DNA of 26,050 nucleotides. Origin: Kipferlia bialata (Eukaryota; Fornicata). This document shows, in pieces, positions 1 to 10,100 of the stretch. The notes below the pieces were generated by a model. The model did not search any database. It saw only the letters and a program-made list of their open reading frames with translations, and was not told the origin of the DNA. Where the stretch lies: positions 3,651-29,700 of the forward strand of contig BDIP01000131.1 in assembly GCA_003568945.1 (NCBI GenBank), written 5' to 3'. Both the position numbers and the translations under genes were made by a program. Position 1 is the first letter of the stretch, and each line of letters begins with the position of its first letter.

Positions 1-379
1 TTCCAATACTGAGGTATGGTATTGAAGTATAGGTATACCCACCTATCATTGAGCTGTCCACCGGGTACCACTGACAGTCCACTGTGGAGAGAGAGGGGCT
101 GGGGATGGAGAGGGCTGGGGTCAGAGACTGATATGGGGAAGAGAGACAAGGGTACACAGAGAGAGAGAGAGAGAAAGACAGAGGCTGGGGATGGAGAGGG
201 CTGGGGTCAGAGAGGGATGGGAGGCAGGGAGAGAAAGAGGGACTAAGGAGGGCTAGGATATATACGGAGAAAGATAGAGAGAGAAGGAGAGAGAGGAACG
301 CTCCTGGGTCTATGCTCTTGTCCTGGGCCGCCACTTCCTGGCCCCACAGGTTCTCTCGGCTACCTGAGGAGAAGGAGAC

Positions 380-413
<34 letters not shown>

Positions 414-1576
414 AGAGACATACCTGAGGCATATAGGGCATCGCGCATGTGGGTGGTGTCGAAGATGTGGATGCCCTGGGTGGGAAGGGGTATGTTTGCA
501 CTGGCAGAGAGAGTGGGGGGGAGAGAGACATGATGCCCAGGGAGGGAAGTGGGTAAGCATATATAGAGAAAGGGATGGAGAAGTCATCGATGCCATGGAG
601 TGATAGGGGGAGAGGGAGATATGACAGGGGGCGTGCATCTACATATATGGACGTATATACAGACACAGAGAAATTCTTATAGAAGGAGGGAGAGAGATGG
701 GTGTACCTGTGCCACTGTGGCCACCTATACATACAGTACACACACATGTAACATATAGAGAAGATGTGTGTGAGAGAGGGAGAGAGAGGTACCTGTGCCA
801 CTGTGGCCACCTATACATTTAGAGTACTTGTATGGTATATATAGAGAAGAAGAGAGAGAGAAAGAGAGAGCGAGAGAGGTACCTGTGCCACTGTGATCAC
901 CTATACATTCAGAGTACTTGTATGATATATAGAGTTGTATAGAGAAGCAGAGAAAGAGAGAGAGAGAGAGAGAGAGAGGTACCTGTGCCACCGTGGCCAC
1001 CATCAGCAGTCTGTGCCTGGTCTGCTCAACACTGGTGGACACTATACCTGCATGTCAGAAGCATTGAGACAGATACTCCATTAATGTGTAAGTGGGGAGA
1101 GGGGGGGGGGGGGTTAACACTCTAATATAAACTCTGAAACTCACGTGGGTATTCCGCTGCCACCCGGAACACACACTTTGCGGCCTGCATGCCCTGTGAG
1201 TACTGGGCATAGCCTAGAGGTGAGTCATGTAAATATATATAATATTGTATATTCGGTCTGTGTGTCCTGTGAGTACTGGGCATGGCCTGGAGGTAAAGGA
1301 AGAGGCATCTATACATTGGTGCACACAGTGAAATGAGAGCACATCTATCTAGGTCACTACTCATGACCACGCACCCATGCCCCCTCTGACAGATGCCACC
1401 GATGGTGCATAGGGGTAGGGGGTCAGTTCCTGCAGGGCAAGGTGTCTGGGGGGGTGAGGGTAGATAGACACTATGTGTGGTGGATCTCCTGCACATGCAT
1501 GAATTTCATATGGACACACTATGAGTGCTGGCCACCTAGACAGTTACTCCTACCTGCTATCTAGAGTACCATACAT
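1..1576 (-). CDS. WD40-repeat protein resembling CSA/ERCC8, 5' part of a spliced gene
   Basis: In-phase exons are 1554-1576, 1375-1445, 1145-1213, 983-1047, 424-475 and 363 to about 310; a further exon is likely near 43-110. The start is an ATG at 1576-1574 (MYGTLDS), followed by a CAG|GTAGG donor whose phase fits the next exon. The protein contains HRLLMVATVAQ-GIHIFD, shaped like the end of a WD40 blade, and VDCQWYPVDSSMIG. The latter recalls the QWYP.D.GMF segment of CSA/ERCC8, the WD40 substrate receptor of the CUL4-DDB1 ubiquitin ligase used in transcription-coupled repair. Blade-end followed by QWYP is also the CSA order. Joins of the last two exons are uncertain because the sequence there is GA/CT-rich. 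The gene runs off the left edge. It is divergent from the small gene at 1737. Another WD40 family is possible. Confidence 0.5.
700..990 (-). repeat. Three intronic echoes of a WD40-gene exon end, unit about 88 bases
   Basis: Copies at 702-724, 789-811 and 879-901 repeat the last 18 coding bases and donor of exon 983-1047, together with intronic AG/GA-rich flanks. Each reads, on the minus strand, TATAG or TGATAG-like sequence, an 18-base segment encoding VATVAQ (VITVAQ in the third), then GTAC. They therefore look like in-phase 6-codon microexons. Two copies differ from the parent only by the synonymous ACG to ACA change. Confidence 0.85.
1260..1297 (-). repeat. Intronic echo of a WD40-gene exon start
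   Basis: The stretch at about 1266-1294 repeats the acceptor and first bases of exon 1145-1213 (CCAG then GCCATGCCCAGTACTCACAG). It lies in the preceding intron, about 70 bases away in direct orientation. One codon differs by amino acid (Tyr to His). Confidence 0.75.
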
Positions 1577-1736
1577 AGCATGGACACCCCTTCTAAGTGT
1601 GGAAGGGAGCAGGAGGCCCACAAGTACACATAGCCTGTAATGAACCCTTTTATGATTGTCGAGTAACAAATAGGTCGCGTCAAGTCAACCTTCCCTCTCT
1701 CGGCTAACACACGTCTCTTCACCTACTACTTCTTCA
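1577..1736. promoter_or_regulatory. Divergent intergenic region, likely shared promoter
   Basis: Only 160 bases separate the proposed ATG of the minus-strand WD40 gene from the ATG of the plus-strand 117-residue gene. The region must hold the start signals of both. No TATA box or other known core element is obvious; pyrimidine-rich runs precede the plus-strand ATG. The call rests on gene arrangement. Confidence 0.45.
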
Positions 1737-2376
1737 ATGAACATCGTCGAGAAGATCAACCAGATCGTGGACAGACAGACCCGTGTCCGTCAGACACCCA
1801 GTCCAACCCCCTACACCAATAGGCTATGCGGGTTTGGATTTCCATATGAGGTATAAACATCGTGTATTTGGAGTATATCCAATCTCTTCCAGATACAGTC
1901 TCCTCATTGTCCACTGTTATTGTATGTCACATCTGTATACACCCACCTCAGGTAGAGACCTACAGACGTGGGGTCCACTCATATGAGAGCCTTGAGTCCT
2001 TTGAGCGTATTAGTGCTCCTCACCCCGTGGACCTCGGATACCCAGTGGGGAGTGAGATAATACGGCACCTGCCTACGTAGCAATACTGAATATCCACTCC
2101 CATATTGCTCTCTCTCTACTAGAGAGTCTCTAGTCAGTGCACTAAGAGCATCATTCTATATTTAGAACCAGTCACCACGCCGATGAAACTGACACACTCT
2201 ACGCTATATGAATAGTATACTTATACCAGGACTTTGATGACGAGGACCTCGGCAAGTACTGGTACGCTGTTGCCCTGGACCTGTTTGGGGTGCATAAGAC
2301 AGGCACAGTAACAGAGGCAGTAAGGGGCAGTGCTACTTTCAGAGACAGTGACGGGGAGAAGGAGAGAGTCGAGTAA
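1737..2376 (+). CDS. Small orphan protein, 117 residues, three exons
   Basis: Exons 1737-1850, 1952-2044 and 2230-2376 are 114, 93 and 147 bases, all phase 0, giving 38+31+48 residues and a TAA stop. The first junction uses GAG|GTATAA with CACCTCAG; the second uses CCA|GTGGGG with CTTATACCAG. The product is small and soluble-looking. It has a Pro/Thr/Tyr/Gly segment (TPSPTPYTNRLCGFGFPYE), then VETYRRG, then an acidic-aromatic stretch (DFDDEDLGKYWYAVALDLFG), and a charged end. I see no signal peptide, membrane segment or catalytic motif and do not recognise a family. AGTAAG overlaps the stop, like the stop-proximal AGTAAT of the two large genes. An alternative donor, GA|GTAAGC, at the end of exon 3 would extend the gene. 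Confidence 0.6.
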
Positions 2377-2377
2377 G
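2372..2377 (+). terminator. AGTAAG overlapping the stop, possible polyadenylation signal
   Basis: AGTAAG spans the TAA stop of the 117-residue gene. AGTRAA next to or overlapping the stop is the polyadenylation signal described in Giardia. Two other genes here have AGTAAT a few bases after the stop, which makes a shared signal plausible. Confidence 0.35.
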
Positions 2378-2771
2378 CGTTAGAGTGTATCGGCTTAGGA
2401 GTGGATGATGGATACTCTCCTTGCACTCTGTTGGCGGATGGTGGAGGGGGGAGACTTAGCCCAGCAGAGCCTCTGTCGCATATGGCAGCGTTGGCCCAAT
2501 GTCCATATAGAATATAGATGTACTTTCAGTATGAGGTTCAGTGTCGAACGTCTGTCGAAGCTACAACAGAGACAGTACTCTGTTGCTGTATTATCTCTTA
2601 GTGCACTAAGCATTACACGCGTTCACTCTGTGCCTCTGATGTTGCGGCCAATGGAATATACTTCACTTTCTGTCCTTTGTCAGTAGCCATCAACTGACTG
2701 CGTCCCACCACAGTACCACACAGAGAGAGACGATTTACACAGAGAGAGTGTGACTCATATAGGACCCTTAA
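2377..2771. other. Unassigned spacer
   Basis: Short overlapping ORFs exist on both strands (plus 2405-2686; minus 2395-2613) but neither resembles a family or is joined convincingly by splice sites. No RNA gene or repeat was recognised. Confidence 0.4.
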
Positions 2772-3557
2772 GTCAAACACAATATCCGACTTTCCGAGAG
2801 TCGGACAATCGGACGCTGGCAAGACCTTGACGCCTTTGAAAACACACAAAGCCTTGTGTGGCACTATGTTCCACCGTGGAGATGTTTCGGGACCCCATGG
2901 TCCCCTTTTCAAGGAAGACACGCCATGCTGCAGGTGAAGACCCACTTTGGAAGGTATAGTGGCTATTCTTCAGTACTGTTGTCTTTTCATCGTTCTTCTA
3001 CCCCAGACGCCAGCTCTTGGGCAGCCTTCCTTCACTGCTTATGGTACTCCAGGCTGTGTAGGTTATTGTCTCATCCTCTCTTACAATCTATACGTCAGTA
3101 TATAGGTTACTCCTGTCCCTCGTTACCCCCCTTTAGTTTGCTCACCACCAGCACTCCAGTGGAGACACCGCTCCACACACAGACCTCGGAGGATATCTCT
3201 GCCGCTAGTGTACTGGCAGATGCCAGTATTCAGCAGAAGCTCCGCCGTCGAGAGGACCGTGCTGTTAGTATGCGCTGCCCTACTGGTCTCACTCAGATGC
3301 ATCTGGTCAACATACTCCCCCTGGGAGAGATCGCCACTCTTGTTCAGTCGACAGTGTCGAGGGGCCGGCCTGCTCATCCCTGTGCTGACCTGAAGGACAA
3401 GGTGTCAGGGAGTACTCGTAGGGCGTGTGTCAAGGAGAGTGAGGAAGAGGTATTTGCTAGGAGAAAGAGAGACTACTACAAGAGGATGCGCAAGTACTTT
3501 CGAAATAGAGCAGAGTCCTATTACGTCATTTGTAGTTGGAATTTTATGACTGGGTGA
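2772..3557 (+). CDS. Hypothetical ORF, possibly one or more exons of an unknown gene
   Basis: The frame is open for 262 codons from just after a TAA to a TGA at 3555-3557, with no early ATG. The second half (from about 3150) looks most protein-like: ADASIQQKLRRREDRAVSM, then a basic C-terminus VFARRKRDYYKRMRKYFRNR. Possible acceptors (TTCTACCCCAG near 3005, TTACCCCCCTTTAG near 3130) suggest splicing. An alternative frame before a GTGAAG donor near 2936 also reads plausibly, so the exon structure is unresolved. No family is recognised. It is convergent with the giant minus-strand gene. Confidence 0.3.
   Translation, partial: VKHNIRLSESRTIGRWQDLDAFENTQSLVWHYVPPWRCFGTPWSPFQGRHAMLQVKTHFGRYSGYSSVLLSFHRSSTPDASSWAAFLHCLWYSRLCRLLSHPLLQSIRQYIGYSCPSLPPFSLLTTSTPVETPLHTQTSEDISAASVLADASIQQKLRRREDRAVSMRCPTGLTQMHLVNILPLGEIATLVQSTVSRGRPAHPCADLKDKVSGSTRRACVKESEEEVFARRKRDYYKRMRKYFRNRAESYYVICSWNFMTG
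2786..2804. repeat. Small inverted repeat
   Basis: CCGACT and AGTCGG flank a 7-base loop. It could form a 6-bp hairpin near the start of the hypothetical ORF. Its role is unknown and chance is possible. Confidence 0.35.
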
Positions 3558-4151
3558 CGTATACATCATATCAAGAGTTACAATGCAATACTGTCTCTCT
3601 ACTGTACATAGTAGACAGGTGGACCTATCTGTCCCCCCTTGCTGGCCTCTTTGTCTGTCCCTAGGAGTCTCTCTTGCCTTGATACATTGCGTCCCTGTAT
3701 CTCTCGTGCCCATCCGCACTGCACAGCTCTTGTTGGCCCACCCCCTGAGTATCCGGGTGCCAGAAAACGTGCCTAGGGAGCACTGCCGACTGGATGGCAG
3801 GGATCTAGGGGGAGAGAGAGAGAGAGATGTTGTATACTCACCCCTCCTCTGATGTACCAGTCCCACATCATGTGGGACATGTACAACTCTTTCAGAGGCC
3901 TGGCAACACTCGATCCCACACCAATTTGCTACTGGGGTCACTCCTGACTGGAGTCCAGTGGGGTGCCATACTCTCACTCTCTCACTGACACTGAGTCCTG
4001 TCTCTCTCTCTTTCGCGGTTTGCGGACGTACTTCACTGGACGGAGGGATAGGTGGTGTTTTCTGCATACGTATTGGTGTAGAGGGAAAGAGAGTGAGAGG
4101 CATTAGCACTGGAACTTCCCACCGGGGAGATGGGAGGGAGAGGCTGATACT
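3558..4151. other. Convergent intergenic region
   Basis: This is the space between the plus-strand hypothetical ORF and the end of the giant minus-strand gene. Open frames on both strands (plus 3583-3852; minus frame continuing past 4160) have no recognisable product and are low-complexity in part. It probably includes 3' untranslated sequence of both genes. Confidence 0.4.
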
Positions 4152-4157
4152 ATTACT
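4152..4157 (-). terminator. AGTAAT after the stop of the giant gene
   Basis: On the minus strand the TAG stop (4162-4160) is followed two bases later by AGTAAT. This resembles the stop-proximal AGTRAA signal of Giardia and matches what follows the large gene at 15963. Confidence 0.4.
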
Positions 4158-4159
4158 GT

Positions 4160-7100
4160 CTACTGTGAGTCTTCCACACGTCTCCTCCTCCTCAGGGCCA
4201 CGTATGTCAGCAGGGCCTCTGGTACCTCCTCCCACCTGGCCAGTTCTGCATGGGTCAGCTGGCAATTGAAGAACTGGAGAGCACCCAACGCCTCCTTTAG
4301 TCTAGGGTGGCCATCACCCTCTGCCGATGGTACATAGACCAGGTCATTGGAACAGCCAGCCGAGGCAAGGCAGGGTCTGAGCCAGGTTAGCGACTCGGCC
4401 TCTGCCAGGGAGACAGCCAGTGGTGTGCGAGTGGTATCGCTCCACACTATGAGACAGAGGGCAGTCTTGACCCTGGTACGTACATCCTCCTGCGGCACCA
4501 TATTGGGCGATAAGGACACAGGGTAGGGACCCCCTGGGAGGGGTAGGGCAGACCCTGTGTCACGGTCAGTCACACTCCATGTTAAGGGTACCCTAGGACG
4601 GCCTGCCCATGCTCTAGGCTGGTAGGTGGCAGGGGCCTCCTGCATGACCACCTCAACCTGGAGTCAGGGACACATATTTAGTGAATGTTTACATATATGT
4701 GAATAGTGTATTCACGAAAATAATTACATACTGGTCTCCTACACATATATAGCCCTGCGGCAATACATGGGAGACACCCACCTCCACCTCTGCCTCTCTC
4801 TCGTTGGCCACCTCCAGGTCCAGCTCACCCCCTGCCGATGCCGCAGGGTAGATGTCTAACTCTGAGGGGGGGTCAGCTAGGACGGCACTTAGGCACCGCT
4901 GCCACCACTTGGGCTTACCCTTGCCCTCCCTGGTACCAGTCTGAGAGACTGATAGAGACGCAGAGGCAGAGGTCTTACGGTGCAGCTGGCTGTTGCGAAG
5001 CGCCTCTGCCGAGTCTGCCTCTTGCTGAAGTCTCTTCAGCTCCGACGCTCCCTTAGGCGATACAAACCTAGGTGAGACTGAGAAACATAGGCAACAGGGA
5101 ATATAGCAGGAGAAAATAGATTGCAAAGTGGTGTTAAGACTACAATTACTATGAAGATACCTCTTGTCTGTCTCCCTCTGCCCCACCGCCTCTGACTCCT
5201 TACAGACATAGAGGTCACAGGCAGCAGCCACCATATCCTGCCTCTTGAACATGGGGGCAACTGGGTTGAGCAGCTGTGACAAGCCAAACTCCCTTGTCAC
5301 CGTGCCTCTCTGGGTAGTGCGCAGCCTCTCTCTGGACGCCACCTCCCCTGCTATGCCCTGTGCGACCAGCCAGGCAACGACATCACCCCCTACGCGCTGC
5401 ACCAGTCTGGAGACCTGGGGTGAGAATATAGGGTAAACAAATGACATATATATGACCTGACATTAGAATAGAGGTCTGTGCCACACATCTGTGGGCACCT
5501 CCCAATGACAGGTAGTCACATGTACTGTATATATGAGTCTGAGAGCCACAATATCAGCACCCACCTCAGGTGTCACTAGAGTCCTCACACGCTGATGGGC
5601 ACCAATCTTCCGCAGTCTCCAACAGCCCTGAAGGTAAGGGAGCTAATCAGCTATTGAAGACAAGAAGACATATAGTAGACGGTGCATACTGGAAGCACAG
5701 ATTCACTGTAACAGTGATATAGCGTCCATCTCGAACGCACCTGACTGAAGTCTCTCATTGTGGTCTCCTTGCCAAGTGTGACAAAGGCAACGCCGGAGTC
5801 AGGCTGGCGGATGTCGGTGCCGGTGGTATGGACCTAGGGTCAGATGGATGGGGTAAGCAAATGCATAGAGTTGTAGATACTGTTAGACACGTGAAAGGCA
5901 ACATGAATCATTTCTACCTGATCGTAGAATGTGAACCTCTCATGTGGCGCCAGGGTGCATTCTAAGAGGGACACAGGTGTGTTTGTGTCATCTCCAGCTA
6001 ACAGCACCATCTCCTTGTCCCTGGCATCAAAGTAGACTACACCCCTAATCCCTCTGTCTCTGTTGGGGTTAGACAGCACCGCATGTGCCACGTCTAGGTT
6101 AGACATCCCGGATATCAGTGCCCCACAGTCTATCAGAGCACAGGCGCTGGGTCTGAGGGACAGAGCAGTGTCGAGGATGGACCCCACCCCCCACCCCCTC
6201 TGCATGTGGTGCACAGTCATCACAGCAGGGTCTGAGAGAGTGGCCAGGATCTTGCCCTCAGACATGGGGTCATAGACACACGGGGCCAGGGAGGTAGGCA
6301 GGAGAGAAGAGGGAGTGCCGGAGAACCCTATGCGCCTCCCAAAGAGGCTGTCTCCAGCTAGGTCCTCGCCAGAGGCTGATACCTTCAGGTGCCTGCTCTT
6401 GAGAGCCCTTGGGAACACACATGTGGTAGTGTACCACATGATAGCGGGTATGTGTCTTGATAGTAGAGCAGAGAGGTCACTCATCTGGTCCACTCTAGAT
6501 GCATCTAGTAGGGTGAGGGGGAGACCAGACTCCCCTACCCACTTCGTGTAGAGTATGTTGGTGGGTCTCTCGTGGATAGGCCCTGGTTCTAAGTGCAGCA
6601 TGCGCTGAAGGGTGGATACCAGGGTTACTAGGTCTGGTATACGCAGACCCTGGTGGAGATAGGCCAGAGAGGTGAAGGCAATGGCCACGTCCCTGTGCCC
6701 ATACTCACTGGCCAGACTGGGTGTGTCCTTGCCTCGGAAGGGGACTGCCAGCAACCGCCGTCTCCAGCCTGACCCCCCGTACACACTGTCCTCCGGTACC
6801 ATCAGGCCATAGTCCACACGGGCTATCTTGCCCAGGGCATGGGGCACCACCACCAGCAACGCATTGCGTGCCAGCTCTATAGCAGTCACACCCCTAGGGG
6901 GCAGCTTGGAGAGGGTGGCGAGAGAGGCAGGGGACTCGCCGGAGGAGGTGAGCAGAGAGACATACTCCATGTCTGTGACAGTATCTGCCAGGTGGGGTGG
7001 GGAGCACGCATACACAGACACCTCGGATACGGCAAACCACCTAGCGACCCCGCTCATTCTGATGGTCACGGAGTCTCCGGTAGGCTTTGAGTCAAACCAG

Positions 7101-10100
7101 AGGAGCTGCTTGGTGAACTCCACAGACCGTGCCACGACGTCTCCCCCCACCACAACCTCTATGGAGTCAGGCAGCATGCTCTGGCCAGATGCACCGAAGA
7201 AGGAGGAGAGGGGGCGGAAGGTGACCTCGACACCTCTGAGTATGGTCTCACTCTGTAGGTGTAGAGTGAGCTCTGCCTGCTTGGGGTGGTCCATGGTGCA
7301 CCAGAAGGCGTCATCAGGTGTCAGCACACTCGTCGGTGCCCATGTCATTCTCTTGGTGGTCCTGGTGGAGGTGGAGGTGACAGTCAGTGTGTCAGCTGGT
7401 ATCAGTACCAGCTCAGACCTCCTGTCGGCAATGTACTCCCTGAGGTAGGGGACAGCAATCTCAGCTGCTAGGAGGGGTGCCAGGTTGGGCAGGTACCACG
7501 ACCTGTCAGTCAGCACCAGGTGGGGGGAGGTCTGCAGGGCACAGGCCTCCACACCCTGTCTCAAAGCCAGCTCCACAGCACTACCCTGCTCAGCGTTAAC
7601 AGTGCCATTTAGTAGGGCCAGCATCAGAGAGGTGCGCAGTGCTAGGTTCTCGGGTGGCCTCTCCGACCCCAGGGGGAAGTTCAGCTCAGACCGTAGAGGG
7701 TGCAGCAGGACATCTACCTCGTCTAACAGGAGTGTCCCGGAGCGCCAGAGTCTAAGGAGAGAGGCCAGTGAGTCTGTGTAGCCAGATGTGTCATCGTCAG
7801 AGATGGAGAGTGTATTCATGGCCTCAGGTGCCCTCGTGCCCTGTATGTACTGTAGGAGAGTGGCCTTGATGGAGGTGGGGTCTGTGATGGTGACACCCCC
7901 AGACTCCGCGAGATAGTGGGCCTGGGATCAGTGAATAAGGTCACCCGAAGTCACACCAGAGTACGAGGAAGAGAGAGATCCATATAGCTCAGGTACCTTT
8001 CGAAGTAGCCCAGGAGCAGTAGAGTCGGAGTTTCTGGAGAAGGAGTATCCCAGTACAGGGCACCTAAAGACTTCTCCACAAAGTACACGGCTGAGAACGC
8101 TGCCTGAGGTGAGTTATTATGGACACAGAGTGCGTAAGAGCCTCTTGCGCTGTCTGCATGAGACTCTAGTTCATCATTGAAAACTATATCAATGATATCT
8201 CACCTGCCATGGGAATCAAGGGTGCAGGTGTGGTGAGTACCACTGGCAGAGTGTTTCCGCGTGCCAGGAATGCACAGAGCAGCGGGGACACCACTGTGGT
8301 CTTGCCTGTATCAGTATGAGTATCAGTAGATATTGTGGTAATACTGACACCCCGTTAATGTTGCTCTACCTGCCCCCATCAGCATCTGTCTCACTGACGT
8401 GCCCCTCTGCACAAGGTCCAGGACAGTGGACACCTGAAGAAGTTAACACTCATAATGAATGAGACAACATAGTAGTTGGTACACTAGGACAGTGGACACC
8501 TGGAGGTTACGACCAAAATACACATAGATACACAGAAGAACACATATAGTGTGGGTGATGATCATACCTGGGACGGGCGGAGCATCATGCCACTGGCATA
8601 CTCAAATGCCGCAAAGAGCCCATCCAGCCGGTACCCCCCGTAGTACTCCTCGCAGTATGTCCTCTTAGCCTCCATGATAGAGACCAGTGACTCTCTGGCC
8701 GTGTCATCTCCACCCTCCATCCTGCTCAAGAGAAGCAGGGCCCTCCCCACCTGTCTCACCCTAGTGCACAGTAGACAGTACCTGACAGTGTCTGATGTGC
8801 CTGTGTTTGTGATCAGGGTACGCACTGCAGCTGCCGTCCTACTCTGTCTTGGAAAAGATGCTATGGCTGCTCGGTCGCTAGAGAGGAGGGACTGCAGATG
8901 GGACCGAAGACCAGCAGGGATAGAGACATGGCTGGTGGTGCTGGAGGTGGAGAGAAAGAGAGCAGTGTTGGCCCTATGGGCAGTGAGGATACGTGCTCCA
9001 TCCATTGTCTGACCCAGGTGGCTATCCCCAAGACTAAACACAGCCTCAAGGGATGGGTTAGGAGTGGAACCCGAGGAACTAGACTTTGTCACAGCTAGGG
9101 TTGTTGCAACTGACAGTGTCTCTGGTACAATGGTACCCACGATAAGTGAGGCCAGATCAGCCTCTGTCTCGCCATCAGTGGGGAACACAGTCATGTGGTC
9201 TGACACCACAGGTCTAGTGGTACAATCCAGTACAGTCACCGCAACGGGGGGCAGCACTGCTAGAGAGTGCTCCACAAATGGCCTCTCCCTCACTGCTGTC
9301 TCCACTGCAGAGACAAGTGTGCGTATCCACCCCCTCTCCGGAGTCATCAGACGGTCGAAGTTGCCGATATCCAGTTCGGATATGTTGTCAAGGGGTAGGG
9401 GGGGTATGCCATGTCCTAGGGACAGAGCTACCCCACACAGCAGAGGGAATGTGAATGCCTCGTAGAATGGACCACCCTGTCTGGGCTGGGCCTGTGTGTA
9501 CAGGTGCTGCAGGGCCATTCTGCCCCACTGCATACTCTCTGCAGGCGAAACATGCTTGAAGGCGCCCCTCAGTGCGTCATATAGCACTGCAAAGAGAGTG
9601 TCTACAGCAGCGGAGGGTGCCAGGAGCAGTGCCTGCAGGTCATCTACTGAGTGTGGCTCTGGGTACTCTAGCGATATGAAGAGGTGGGACATGGGTACAA
9701 AGGCTGGGGGGAACCACAGGGGGTCCCCCTGGGCGGCCCTCTCCTGTGACTCCTCCAGCCACACAGGCAGGGAGGCCTCAACAGCCCTCCAGCCACCTCC
9801 CCCGTGTGCACTAGGTATGGGTGTGCGTGATAGCGTGTGTGACCTATCCACTGAGGGTCTCCACATACCAACCATCACACTATCAAGCACAGCGGATATC
9901 ACATTACAGGGTGGGCTGGGTCCATAAGGTAGGTTCCTGACAGTGCGGTATTGAGCCATTGGCACTGCTGCGAACCACTCATAGAGAGTGGCCTCCACGG
10001 CACCAGGGAGGCACCCCACCTCAGAGCTGCCCTCTGCCCTGTAGAGCAGGTATGACACCATGTCCTGTGTGGGATTCCATGCCTGGGGGGGCAGGGTGGG

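Noticed and set aside
310-1042. Minus-strand ORFs over 100 codons across the GA/CT repeats
   Set aside because: They are open because CT-rich tracts read as Leu/Ser. They run through the introns and echoes of the WD40 gene in mixed frames.
6828-7448. Plus-strand 206-codon ORF inside the giant gene
   Set aside because: It is a shadow of the minus-strand frame, which carries the recognisable family motifs and joins in phase on both sides.
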